Assembly (NCBI RefSeq): GCF_023612095.1 | Contig: NZ_CP086235.1 | Span: forward strand, 3,297,501 to 3,361,500 | DNA from: Cytobacillus firmus | GTDB taxonomy: Bacteria > Bacillota > Bacilli > Bacillales > Cytobacillaceae | Direction: 5' to 3' | DNA length: 64,000 nucleotides | Part shown: piece after piece, positions 6,978-14,547 of the stretch | Numbering within the stretch: position 1 is the first letter of the stretch | Layout: the number at the start of each line of letters is the position of its first letter | Program-made: the position numbers and the translations under genes | Notes under the pieces: model-generated | Database searches by the model: none | The model's input: the letters and a program-made list of their open reading frames with translations, nothing else | What the model was told of the DNA's origin: nothing

Positions 6978-8360
6978 CTAAAATATAATATGAGCTACAG
7001 CAGCAACAATCGGCAGCGTAATCATCGTGCGCAGAAGAAAAATAAGAATTAAATCTTTTATGCTGACAGGGAGATTCGACCCTAAAAGCAGACCGCCCAT
7101 TTCAGACATATAAACCAGCTGTGTTACAGAGACACAGGCTATGACAAATCTTGTCATTTCACTTTCAATGCCGCTCCCGATCACAGCCGGAAGGAACATA
7201 TCAGCAAATCCAACCACCATTGTCTGGGCCGCTTCTGCCGCTTCCGGGATTTGCATGAGAGCCAGGATCGGTTCAAACGGCTTGCCAAGAATCGTAAAAG
7301 CAGGAGTGAATTCAGCAATTACCAGGGCAACCGTCCCAATGGCCATGACAATTGGCAAAACTCCCATCCACATGTCCAGAACGTTCTCAAAACCCTCTTT
7401 TACAACTGCTGCTGCACTATTATTGGTACGTGCCTTTTTTATTGCATTATTTAATCCCCATTTAACAGGTGTAGTATGTGAAGGAATAGAAGTTTCCTCC
7501 TTCATCACTGTCCCTTCATAAGCAGTATCAGCTTTTCTGGATAATGGCGGAATCCGCGGCATTACTACAGCTGCCACCAGACCAGCAAGGACAATTGTTA
7601 AATAGTAATGTATGAAATATTGCTCTAAATTTAAATACTGAATAATGACAATCGTAAACGTTATGGAAACAACCGAGAAGGTAGTTGCAACAACTGCCGC
7701 CTCCCGCTTTGTATAATATCCTTCTTCATATTGTTTTGTTGTCAGCAGGACTCCAATTGTCCCATCACCTACCCATGATGCCAGACAATCAAGCGAAGAA
7801 CGTCCCGGCAGCTTAAAAACAGGCCTCATAACTTTAATCAATAATGCACCAAAAAATTCGAGCAGGCCAAAATTTAATAAAAGCGGCAGCAATAAACCTG
7901 CCAGAAGAAATGTAGTAAACAGGATCGGAATTAGATCATAGATTAATAGTGCGCCCGTGTTCTCTGAATATACTGGTTCCAGACCAATCTCAAATAAAGT
8001 AATAATAGCAAAAACTGTTCCAAGCAAACGGGCTGCTACCCAAAATTTACTCACATTTAGCAATTTGTTCAAATATGGGCTGTTTAAGATAAAGGCAGGT
8101 TTAAAAATTACTGCTATCAGTGAACCAATAACTGATAGAGCCATTATAGTAACAGTAATCGCAGGTATGGAAGCACCCAGCAACCCGTTAATTTGATTTG
8201 CTAAATATGCAACCGGGATCGTAATCCCATCTTCTCCTTGAATCGGCACCATAAATAGTAAAACCCCGATCAGAGAGGGAATTAAAAATTTTAAATAGTC
8301 CCCCGATGTATAGGATGCCGTTTCCTTCTCCTTAATGATTTTCTTTGAAAGACTGCTCAT
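6978..8360 (-). CDS. YjiH-family membrane protein with nucleoside-recognition (gate) domains
   Basis: A 460-residue polytopic membrane protein with about ten to twelve hydrophobic segments. Two gate-like regions are visible, one around GRSSLDCLASWVGDGTIGVLLTT (truncated here as GRSSLDCLASWVGDGTIGV) and one around MVVGFADMFLPAVIGSGI, as in YjiH/COG3314 proteins. The substrate of this family is not established. As the second gene behind an RpiR-type regulator and before an acyltransferase and racemase, it is likely the carrier for the compound those enzymes handle. Gaps of 46-48 nt to both neighbours fit one transcript. Confidence 0.75.
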   Translation of the reverse strand: MSSLSKKIIKEKETASYTSGDYLKFLIPSLIGVLLFMVPIQGEDGITIPVAYLANQINGLLGASIPAITVTIMALSVIGSLIAVIFKPAFILNSPYLNKLLNVSKFWVAARLLGTVFAIITLFEIGLEPVYSENTGALLIYDLIPILFTTFLLAGLLLPLLLNFGLLEFFGALLIKVMRPVFKLPGRSSLDCLASWVGDGTIGVLLTTKQYEEGYYTKREAAVVATTFSVVSITFTIVIIQYLNLEQYFIHYYLTIVLAGLVAAVVMPRIPPLSRKADTAYEGTVMKEETSIPSHTTPVKWGLNNAIKKARTNNSAAAVVKEGFENVLDMWMGVLPIVMAIGTVALVIAEFTPAFTILGKPFEPILALMQIPEAAEAAQTMVVGFADMFLPAVIGSGIESEMTRFVIACVSVTQLVYMSEMGGLLLGSNLPVSIKDLILIFLLRTMITLPIVAAVAHIIF

Positions 8361-8408
8361 TCGATTTGCCCCCTTATAATTCGATCCTGACTCCCCGGCT
8401 GTTCAGTT

Positions 8409-9257
8409 TTATTCAATAAATAACTCCATATTTGAATAAAGAACTTCCAGGTCCTGCTGCCTTTTTGCAATATTTTCATGATTTCGTTCTTCGATACCTG
8501 CAACCAGCACCTCCAATAAACTAATAACCGAAGCAATGGAATGATGCCCACTATCCATGAGTTCGTTGGTAGTAAGTGTGACTGCAGCCAGCTGCCCGAT
8601 CGGCGAAAGCTGCCTGTCTGTGATAGCAATAACCCCGGAGCCTTTCCTCTCTGCAAATAAAGCCAGCTTCAAGGTTTCTTTTCGATAGCGCGGAAAAGAA
8701 AAAATGACAACTGCGGACTGTTCTGTCAAATCACACACATCCTCAGGAAGAAAACCGTGAAGGCCTGAGATATAAACATTTACCCTCATTTGTTTAAGAG
8801 TGTAATAGAACCAGTATGCGGCCGCAAAAGAGCTGCCAAAACCCCCAATATAAACCCTGTCTGCCTGAATTAAGGCATCAATTGCTTTCCAAAGCTCTCT
8901 TTCATCAACCTGATCAAGCAATTGCCGAAGTATTTCCCTCTCTTGATCAATGACCCTCTTAAAAAGGTTCTCTTTCGCAGCATCCTCTTCAGAAGGATCT
9001 ATGGTGTCATGTTGTTTCCCGGCAAGCCACTCTTTTCTGATTCGATCCTGCATTTCGGAATAACCGCTGAACCCAAGTGCATATGCAAGCCGGATGACCG
9101 TTGTCTCACTGACCCCTGCACTTCTCCCAACTTGAAATGCTGTTAAAAGCACCGCTTCATCGGCATGCTCCATAATAAATTCTGCTGCTTTCCTCTGTCC
9201 TGGCGAGAGGGTGGGAAAGCTATCTTTGATCATCTGGCTCATTGTTTTCTTATTCAT
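8409..9257 (-). CDS. MurR/RpiR-family transcriptional regulator
   Basis: A 282-residue regulator with an N-terminal RpiR helix-turn-helix (about residues 1-77; GVSETTVIRLAYALGFSGY is the recognition region) and a C-terminal SIS domain (about 125-255; VYIGGFGSSFAAAYW is the sugar-phosphate-type loop). SIS domains in this family bind phosphosugars or related small effectors. It is first in the operon, so it probably controls its own promoter and the genes behind it. Inverted GAAG-N6-CTTC repeats upstream are operator candidates. Confidence 0.9.
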   Translation of the reverse strand: MNKKTMSQMIKDSFPTLSPGQRKAAEFIMEHADEAVLLTAFQVGRSAGVSETTVIRLAYALGFSGYSEMQDRIRKEWLAGKQHDTIDPSEEDAAKENLFKRVIDQEREILRQLLDQVDERELWKAIDALIQADRVYIGGFGSSFAAAYWFYYTLKQMRVNVYISGLHGFLPEDVCDLTEQSAVVIFSFPRYRKETLKLALFAERKGSGVIAITDRQLSPIGQLAAVTLTTNELMDSGHHSIASVISLLEVLVAGIEERNHENIAKRQQDLEVLYSNMELFIE

Positions 9258-9277
9258 GACGGCTCCTCATGAATAGT

Positions 9278-9291
9278 GAAGGAAAAACTTC
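9278..9291. promoter_or_regulatory. GAAG-N6-CTTC inverted repeat, proximal RpiR operator candidate
   Basis: GAAGGAAAAACTTC lies 21 bp upstream of the RpiR-family start codon. The same spacing recurs at 9392-9405. Confidence 0.45.
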
Positions 9292-9391
9292 TTATGCAAA
9301 TTATAAAGCACTAAATACTTCATAAACAAGAAGATTTTCTACTATTCTAAATTATTTTTATTTATTTTTCTCTGGAAATCTATTTTTTCAT

Positions 9392-9405
9392 GAAGGCAAT
9401 CCTTC
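9392..9405. promoter_or_regulatory. GAAG-N6-CTTC inverted repeat, distal copy
   Basis: GAAGGCAATCCTTC has the same arms and 6-bp spacing as 9278-9291, 114 bp away. A direct AAATACTTC repeat (9313-9321 and 9428-9436) also occurs in this stretch, and CTTC-N8-GAAG lies at 9318-9333. Confidence 0.4.
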
Positions 9406-9504
9406 TTGAAGAGAATTTTAAAGGATGAAATACTTCTTTAGCAATAGAAAATTGCATTTTTAATAAAAAAAATTTATTTTTATGCAATAAAAATATGTAT
9501 TAGC

Positions 9505-9528
9505 CATAATTTCAAATTATGTTATATT
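9505..9528 (+). promoter_or_regulatory. Palindrome and -10 element upstream of the membrane protein
   Basis: CATAATTT, one base, then AAATTATG form a perfect 17-bp palindrome at 9505-9521, directly before a TATATT -10 candidate (9523-9528). A repressor bound there would cover the promoter spacer. No good -35 was seen. Confidence 0.4.
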
Positions 9529-9552
9529 AAGTAAAAAGCCTGGAGGTTTAAC

Positions 9553-10035
9553 ATGATTGCCAGATGGCTCGGCATTAATTTTCTTACGATTCTTATCATT
9601 CTTCTATGGAGCTTCTACAAAGGCTATGATACAAATCTAATTCTTTTGGGAAAAGTTTTAGCGCAGGCAGCATTTATTTTATTTTTATTAAACTTGAATA
9701 TGTACTTTGTGTTTTTGCTTATTCGTAAAAGTAAATTGCGGAAGGTTAAAATTACACTTGCAAAGATTTCAAAGAAAATGATGAAGTATCATGTTTCAAT
9801 TGGTGTTACGGCTTCTTTTCTGGTTATTATACATGCCTCTTTAATGATTGCTGCCCACTTACAGGAATTATGGAGCATAAAAATAAGCAGTGGATTTTTC
9901 ACTTTGTTACTCCTGGCCGTTCTTTTATTCAGCGGAGTTTTGCGCAGAAGGAAATCAACAGGTATGAGAAGAAGATTTCATTACAAGACGGCATTTGTAT
10001 TTTTGGGATTTGTGTTATTGCATGTATTTGTTTGA
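9553..10035 (+). CDS. Small polytopic membrane protein with heme-type histidines
   Basis: A 160-residue protein with four to five membrane helices. Histidines occur in helical contexts at KYHVSIG, IIHASLM, IAAHL, RFHYKTA and LLHVFV, a pattern reminiscent of ferric-reductase-like or b-type cytochrome membrane domains. No flavin or NAD domain is attached. The ribosome site CTGGAGG precedes the ATG, and a perfect palindrome overlaps its promoter region. The gene stands alone and ends at a strong hairpin at 10071. Function is unknown; heme binding is an inference from the histidine spacing. Confidence 0.65.
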   Translation: MIARWLGINFLTILIILLWSFYKGYDTNLILLGKVLAQAAFILFLLNLNMYFVFLLIRKSKLRKVKITLAKISKKMMKYHVSIGVTASFLVIIHASLMIAAHLQELWSIKISSGFFTLLLLAVLLFSGVLRRRKSTGMRRRFHYKTAFVFLGFVLLHVFV

Positions 10036-10070
10036 TTGTTCAATTCAAAGTAATAAAATAGCCAAAAGAA

Positions 10071-10101
10071 AATCCCTGACAATAAAGTCAGGGATTCCTT
10101 T
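10071..10101. terminator. Bidirectional terminator
   Basis: AATCCCTGAC and GTCAGGGATT form a perfect 10-bp stem with a 6-nt loop. T-rich sequence follows on the plus strand and A/T-rich sequence on the minus strand. Confidence 0.8.
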
Positions 10102-10321
10102 ACACTATTAACTTGTATACAGGTTCAGGATGAAAGGCCTGAATAACCTCACCTGTCGGTTCAAAACCAACTTTCTCATATACACGAATAGCCGGCTCGT
10201 TCTCCTTAATGACAGATAGGTAGATTTCTTGGCACCCATATTTCTCTTTCATTTCTTCAATTACAAGTTTAATAAAGCCATAGCCCAGAATTCCTTTATA
10301 AAAAGATAAAAAGCCTCCCAC
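10100..10321 (-). pseudogene. N-terminally truncated GNAT acetyltransferase remnant
   Basis: A 73-codon frame that carries only the C-terminal half of a spermine/spermidine-type GNAT domain: GYGFIKLVIEEMKEKYGC (end of the CoA-binding motif and following helix), then NEPAIRVYEKVGFE and PVYKLIV, the usual last strand. The N-terminal half, including the start of motif A, is missing. Its first codons lie inside the transcription terminator of the upstream proline dehydrogenase gene, so a deletion seems to have joined the remnant to that terminator. It is very unlikely to fold or to be active. Confidence 0.7.
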
Positions 10322-10338
10322 TAAATTTTCTGGGAGGC
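10306..10338 (-). terminator. Terminator of the proline dehydrogenase gene
   Basis: GCCTCCCA and TGGGAGGC form a perfect 8-bp stem with a 10-nt loop, followed on the minus strand by TTTTTATCTTTTT. It overlaps the start of the GNAT remnant. Confidence 0.8.
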
Positions 10339-10348
10339 TCCTGCATTA

Positions 10349-11323
10349 CTATTTTTTTCGTTTCTTTGCCAATCTGCCTAATAAGAAAGCTCCTGCTGCA
10401 ACACCAATGATCGTATTGGTTTTCTTGGTAAATACCTGCTTGGCCACAAGGTTTAAGTTCTGCGGCCGTTCTGCCAGGCGTCTCATGAAGTAGCCATACC
10501 AGTCATGTCCAAAAGGAACATATGTGCAGAAATTATAGCCTTCACCAGCAAGCTTCAGCTGCATATCCTTACGGAAGCCATAGAGCATTTGGAATTCAAA
10601 TTTATCTTTAGGGATATTGTTAGCCCTTACAAAATCTTTTACATGATTAATTACATTATGATCATGTGTTGCAATTGACGTGAATTTGCCATTCAGTAAA
10701 TGCCAATCTATTAATTTTATAAAGTTAGCGTCAATGTCATTTTTGTCCTGATAAGCAATTTCTTCAGGCTCTTTGTAAGCACCCTTAACAATCCGCAGCC
10801 GGAAGTTCTGATATTTCTTAAGATCTTCTTCAGCACCCAGGAAATATGCCTGAATAACTGTACCGACGTTATTGTATTCTTTGGATACTTCATCCAAAAT
10901 GTCAAAGGAAGGCTGCAAGCGCTTGGAGTCTTCCATATCCATGTTCACAAAAATACCATAGTGGCTTGCTCTTTCTACTATCTCCCTGACATTTTCAAGA
11001 CAGAAAGAGTAGTCAATATCAAGACCTAATTGAGAAGGCTTTAAAGAGATATGTGCATCCACCTGATTTGCATGAATGGCCTCTATCACTTCTATAATTT
11101 GTTTTTTCGCTTCTGCCGCCTCTTCCTTTTTATAAACGAATTCACCGAGGTTATCGACAGTACAAGAGATGCCATGAGCATTTAGCTCTTTTATGCTCTG
11201 AATTGCTTCATCTAGATTTGTCCCGGCAACTACATTCTGCGCGCCTAGTTTCAATCCATATTTCTTTGCGGCACTATTCAGAAATTCGTTTTGGGAAAGG
11301 CCTATAAACAGATCTTTCAACAT
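10349..11323 (-). CDS. Proline dehydrogenase
   Basis: A 324-residue FAD enzyme of the monofunctional PRODH family. It oxidises L-proline to pyrroline-5-carboxylate at the membrane, the first step of proline catabolism. Family motifs are visible in order: VDNLGEF, ISLKPSQLGLD, VNMDMED, QAYF, RLRIVKGAYKE, ATHDHNVI, EFQMLYGFR and YVPFGHDWYGYFMRRLAERPQN. The last 25 residues form a hydrophobic segment ending in a Lys/Arg tail, a possible membrane anchor. The ATG at 11323 is chosen because GGGG lies 8 nt upstream; the GTG 30 nt earlier lies at the likely transcription start. No P5C dehydrogenase gene is adjacent. Confidence 0.92.
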   Translation of the reverse strand: MLKDLFIGLSQNEFLNSAAKKYGLKLGAQNVVAGTNLDEAIQSIKELNAHGISCTVDNLGEFVYKKEEAAEAKKQIIEVIEAIHANQVDAHISLKPSQLGLDIDYSFCLENVREIVERASHYGIFVNMDMEDSKRLQPSFDILDEVSKEYNNVGTVIQAYFLGAEEDLKKYQNFRLRIVKGAYKEPEEIAYQDKNDIDANFIKLIDWHLLNGKFTSIATHDHNVINHVKDFVRANNIPKDKFEFQMLYGFRKDMQLKLAGEGYNFCTYVPFGHDWYGYFMRRLAERPQNLNLVAKQVFTKKTNTIIGVAAGAFLLGRLAKKRKK

Positions 11324-11359
11324 AGAAATATCCCCTAACTCTTGTAATTTCACAATAAA

Positions 11360-11368
11360 ATTATAGCA
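11360..11368 (-). promoter_or_regulatory. Extended -10 promoter of the proline dehydrogenase gene
   Basis: TGCTATAAT on the minus strand is an extended sigma-A -10 element. The start of transcription would fall near 11353, leaving a leader of about 30 nt with the ribosome site. Confidence 0.6.
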
Positions 11369-11487
11369 TAGATTTTCAATAAAAATTATTTTGTGAATTT
11401 TTATATTTTAACGATTCCCTATCACTGTTTCGTTAAAACATCGGAGGAAATCCCAGCATAAAAAAACTATTTCCAGATGCACAAAAA

Positions 11488-11518
11488 AGTGCCCGGCTAT
11501 TGATAGCCAGACACTTTA
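11488..11518 (-). terminator. Terminator of tRNA-Val
   Basis: On the minus strand AAAGTGTCTGGCTA and TAGCCGGGCACTTT pair around TCAA, followed by a T run. It begins 5 nt after the tRNA 3' end. Confidence 0.8.
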
Positions 11519-11522
11519 AGTA

Positions 11523-11595
11523 TGATTCCGACTGGGTTCGAACCAGCGACCTCTACCCTGTCAAGGTAGCGCTCTCCCAGCTGAGCTACGGAATC
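11523..11595 (-). tRNA. tRNA-Val (anticodon GAC)
   Basis: A full cloverleaf is visible: acceptor arms GATTCCG/CGGAATC, D arm GCTC-loop-GAGC, anticodon stem CTACC/GGTAG with loop TTGACAG (anticodon GAC, reading GUC/GUU), and T arm CTGG-TTCGAAC-CCAG. The discriminator is A. CCA is not encoded and must be added. It is a solitary tRNA gene, not part of an rRNA-linked cluster. Confidence 0.95.
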
Positions 11596-11842
11596 GTTAT
11601 GTATATTTCCCTGTATTGGGGACAATATAAAATATACTTCTTTTCAATAAAAAAGTCAATACATATATTTTATCCAGAAACTATCAGGTTAAGAGCTTTA
11701 TAACCAGATTACATTCCCTTTACAAATTCGGCTTTTGTACCTTAAAGGTATCTTTTTATGATTATATGCATTATAATGCCCTCTATATGATTCATTTGTT
11801 AGTTGAATCAAACTATACAGGGTTACGGAAGGAGAAATATCA

Positions 11843-12610
11843 ATGAAGAAACTAATGTATCCCTTTTTACTAGTATTACTATCTGCCGTTTTAGCTGCTT
11901 GCGGAGCTGACGATAAAAGCAAGAGTGCAGATAAAAAAGAAGAACCGAAAACAGCTGAAACCGACCAGCAGCAGGACCAGCAGAAGCAAATGGAAGAAAT
12001 GCAAAAGAAAATGGATAAGCAAAAGCTTGATGAGAAAAAGACAGTTGCAATTGTGAATGACCAGGAAATTCTTGGACGTGAGTATAACAGTGTGCTTACT
12101 TCTTCACAAATGATGTATCAGCAAATGGGACAAGACCCTACTGCAAAAGATGCTGCAGAGAAAATTAAGAAGCAGACACTTGACAGTCTAGTGGGCCAGA
12201 CACTTCTTCTCCAGGAGGCAGATAAAAAAGGCTATAAAGCTTCTGATGAAGAAGTCAAAAAGCAGCTCGAAGAAACAAAAGGACAATTCAAGAATGATAA
12301 AGAATTTGAAACAGCAATGAAACAGGCTGGTCTTAATCCCGATTCATTAGAGTCGGAAATTGCCAACAATATTAAATATACGAAATACATCGAAGGCGAG
12401 ATTAAACCTGAGAATGTTACAGATGCAGAAATTCAAAAATTCTATGAAGAATATGCAAGTCAGGGTGGTGCTGAAGGACAGGAGCCCCCTAAATTGGAAG
12501 AAGTAAAACCGCAGATCAAACAGCAGCTCGAACAGCAAAAACAGCAGGAAATGCTCGTTAAGCATGTGGAAGAATTGAAGAAAAATGCAAAAATTGATAT
12601 TAAGGTATAA
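11843..12610 (+). CDS. Lipoprotein with SurA N-terminal-like chaperone domain
   Basis: A 255-residue exported lipoprotein. The signal peptide MKKLMYPFLLVLLSAVLAAC ends in a lipobox (LAAC, Cys20). A charged, Gln/Lys-rich linker (about residues 22-66) precedes a SurA_N-type helical domain that starts at VAIVNDQEILGREY. The C-terminal part is a Gln/Glu-rich helix. SurA and PrsA relatives help fold exported proteins, but no PPIase (parvulin) domain is present and the protein is shorter than PrsA, so a pure holdase role on the outer face of the membrane is inferred. The gene is monocistronic, with a terminator right after it. Confidence 0.82.
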   Translation: MKKLMYPFLLVLLSAVLAACGADDKSKSADKKEEPKTAETDQQQDQQKQMEEMQKKMDKQKLDEKKTVAIVNDQEILGREYNSVLTSSQMMYQQMGQDPTAKDAAEKIKKQTLDSLVGQTLLLQEADKKGYKASDEEVKKQLEETKGQFKNDKEFETAMKQAGLNPDSLESEIANNIKYTKYIEGEIKPENVTDAEIQKFYEEYASQGGAEGQEPPKLEEVKPQIKQQLEQQKQQEMLVKHVEELKKNAKIDIKV

Positions 12611-12619
12611 GTACCATTG

Positions 12620-12649
12620 AACAGCTCCCATTATCGGGAGCTGTTTTTC
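12620..12649 (+). terminator. Terminator of the SurA-like lipoprotein gene
   Basis: AACAGCTCCC and GGGAGCTGTT form a perfect 10-bp stem with a 6-nt loop and a T tail. Confidence 0.88.
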
Positions 12650-12736
12650 TATGTTTAATCGATGGAATCTAATGGATATCTTCTTCCCCTTGAGTAATTA
12701 TTTAAATACTGTAATATGTATTGGGGAGGATTCTAC

Positions 12737-13351
12737 ATGATTAAACACACTACATTCATTCAAATAATTGCAGGTTATTTAATTCTCACTCTCGGTGTTT
12801 CACTAATCATCTTATCCAATCTTGGTGCGGGTGCCTGGGACACTGTTTATGTTGGGCTTTTCAATAAGTTCGGTCTCACCATTGGAACATGGTCATTCCT
12901 GGTTACGGCTTCCCTTATATTTTTCAATGCCATACTCACCTGGGAAAAACCGCAGTTTAAATCATTTATAGGAACCATTTTAGCGAGTCTCGGGATCGAT
13001 TTTTGGATGGAACTTGTTTTTAGCGGCTTCACCGTTACACACTTTCCCTATCAAATACTTGCCTTCTTTACTGGTATTATACTTCTGGGCTTCGGAGTAT
13101 CCATCTATATCCGTCCTCAATTATTCAGCGGCCCCATTGATGGATTAATGATCGCAACTGCCAAAAGGCTCAATATCAGCTTGAAGACTGCACGCATTAT
13201 TAATGAATTTTTAGCATTGGCCATTGGCCTTCTCTTAGGCGGCCCGGTTGGATTGGGGACTTTGTTTGTAGCCATCTTTTTAGGCTATGCCATTCAATAT
13301 GGGACTGTCCTTTTGAATCACTTAAAAGAGAAGGGATTAAAGATTATTTAA
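12737..13351 (+). CDS. YczE/YitT-like integral membrane protein
   Basis: A 204-residue protein with five to six membrane segments and glycine-rich loops (LSNLGAGAWDTVYVGL, FSGPIDGLM, LGGPVGLGT) typical of the YczE family. B. subtilis YczE has been linked to bacillaene/surfactin production, but the family's molecular role is not settled. The ATG at 12737 is chosen because GGGGAGG lies 8 nt upstream; an ATG 21 nt earlier has no ribosome site. The gene is monocistronic, between two terminators. Confidence 0.78.
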   Translation: MIKHTTFIQIIAGYLILTLGVSLIILSNLGAGAWDTVYVGLFNKFGLTIGTWSFLVTASLIFFNAILTWEKPQFKSFIGTILASLGIDFWMELVFSGFTVTHFPYQILAFFTGIILLGFGVSIYIRPQLFSGPIDGLMIATAKRLNISLKTARIINEFLALAIGLLLGGPVGLGTLFVAIFLGYAIQYGTVLLNHLKEKGLKII

Positions 13352-13379
13352 AAGACTTCATTTAGGAAGTCTTTTTTTA
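13351..13379 (+). terminator. Terminator of the YczE-like gene
   Basis: AAAGACTTC and GAAGTCTTT pair around a 6-nt loop, followed by a run of T; the stem starts at the stop codon. Confidence 0.85.
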
Positions 13380-13381
13380 TG

Positions 13382-13395
13382 CGAACATTTTTTCG
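13382..13395 (+). promoter_or_regulatory. Imperfect upstream SOS (LexA) box
   Basis: CGAACATTTTTTCG matches 12 of 14 bases of the Bacillus SOS box CGAACATATGTTCG. It lies 30 bp upstream of a better box. Confidence 0.45.
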
Positions 13396-13403
13396 TATCC
13401 CTC

Positions 13404-13432
13404 TTGATTAAGAACGCATGTTCGTTTATAAT
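13404..13432 (+). promoter_or_regulatory. Sigma-A promoter with SOS (LexA) box in its spacer
   Basis: TTGATT (13404-13409), a 17-bp spacer and TATAAT (13427-13432) make a near-consensus promoter. The spacer contains GAACGCATGTTC (13412-13423), which fits the LexA consensus CGAACRNRYGTTCG at all but the first base. LexA bound there would block RNA polymerase. Confidence 0.78.
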
Positions 13433-13461
13433 GTAAATAAAAGTAAGGAGGGGGTTTCTCT

Positions 13462-13680
13462 ATGAAAGGAATTCTTTATCGTGCTATGGAAGAGAGAAAG
13501 CCTGTGGAAATCATTTATCTCTCCAAACGCAATTCATTTACACAAAGAAAAATATTAATCAAAGAACTTCGAGGGAGTACGATTTTAGCCTATTGTTTAT
13601 ATAGAAAGCAAATGCGTATCTTTAATTTGAATCATATTATGTCCATCTTACCTGAAAAGAAGGCTCGCCAGATTAGCTAA
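13462..13680 (+). CDS. Stand-alone WYL-like domain mini-protein, SOS-controlled
   Basis: A 72-residue protein that is little more than one small WYL/Sm-like beta-barrel: VEIIYLSKRNSFTQRKI (first strands), then ILAYCLYRKQMRIFNLNHI (the WYL core, with ILA in place of WYL, and the conserved FxLxxI strand). WYL domains bind nucleic acid or nucleotide ligands and often regulate DNA-damage or phage-defence genes. Here no DNA-binding domain is attached. A GGAGG ribosome site precedes the ATG, and a LexA box sits inside the promoter, so expression on DNA damage is expected. Function is unknown. Confidence 0.72.
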   Translation: MKGILYRAMEERKPVEIIYLSKRNSFTQRKILIKELRGSTILAYCLYRKQMRIFNLNHIMSILPEKKARQIS

Positions 13681-13837
13681 AAGACCAGATCATTCACTCA
13701 TCAAGGCTGTATTTCCGCAGAAGAAGTACGGCTTTTTATTATTTCTCCTTCCCGATTATCCTGCTCCCTTTGGGGTATATATTCTCTAAATGGGAATGGA
13801 CCCTAAAATTCCACATGATTAGGAAAGGAAGGATTTT

Positions 13838-14428
13838 ATGAAATCTAACGCATTATCATTCATTACTGCATTGTTTGCAGGCAGCCTTATACTGGCTGGC
13901 TGTAATCAGACTGAAGAGCAAATTGTAGAGGAGGAAGACAAAAACAACCCTTCTACGGAAGAACAGCGGGCAGAAACGGAAGAAACACCCGAAGAAAATA
14001 AAAGAATAACTGAAGAAGTTGGCTTGGGAGACACTCGAGACCTTTTCACAGAGGCTTATGGTGAAAATAAAAACAACGAGGAGATAGCCCGCTTTAATGG
14101 AGACAGTATGCTGGTAGAGTTTAAAACCCATCGCGCAGTTAATGTTGAGCTGCAATTTGAGGATATGGAAAAAGAGATGAGTAAGGAAGAGGTTCTCACA
14201 TTTATCGAAAAAAGGATTCCGAAAGATGCCGAGGAAGTTAACAGAGTTAAAGACGAAAATAACCAGCGTGAAATCATTGAGTATAAAAGCAAACTATTAA
14301 AAGAAACCCTCAGTGAAGAGGTATATGAAGGCGATGAACCTGGTACATTCACTGTTCTATTAACCAGCAGCGAAGAAGATTATGTCAGTGCCACACTTTC
14401 TATCGGCCATAGCGATCAAGGTGCCTGA
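13838..14428 (+). CDS. Acidic lipoprotein of unknown function
   Basis: A 196-residue exported lipoprotein. The signal peptide ends at LAGC (Cys22). A Glu/Thr-rich, probably disordered linker (about residues 24-60) leads to a folded region starting near GLGDTRDLFTEAYG. The sequence is strongly acidic. The last 60 residues are rich in alternating hydrophobic residues and may form strands. I recognise no family. It is preceded by an AGGAAAGGAAGG ribosome site and followed by a strong terminator, so it is a single-gene unit. Confidence 0.75.
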   Translation: MKSNALSFITALFAGSLILAGCNQTEEQIVEEEDKNNPSTEEQRAETEETPEENKRITEEVGLGDTRDLFTEAYGENKNNEEIARFNGDSMLVEFKTHRAVNVELQFEDMEKEMSKEEVLTFIEKRIPKDAEEVNRVKDENNQREIIEYKSKLLKETLSEEVYEGDEPGTFTVLLTSSEEDYVSATLSIGHSDQGA

Positions 14429-14445
14429 CAGACTCAGCAAAATCA

Positions 14446-14483
14446 AAAAGGAAGGATTCTCATTTGAGATCCTTCCTTTTTTT
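14446..14483 (+). terminator. Terminator of the lipoprotein gene
   Basis: AAAGGAAGGAT and ATCCTTCCTTT form a long stem with an inner CTC/GAG pair, then a T run. Confidence 0.88.
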
Positions 14484-14547
14484 CTGTAAATTTATTTTTG
14501 TACTTCGGGAAATTCCTGACTCAAGCGCGTGAGCTTTTTTTAACAAA

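Noticed and set aside
11500..11703. A 67-codon plus-strand frame over the tRNA region
   Set aside because: It lies on the complement of tRNA-Val and its terminator and has no ribosome site.
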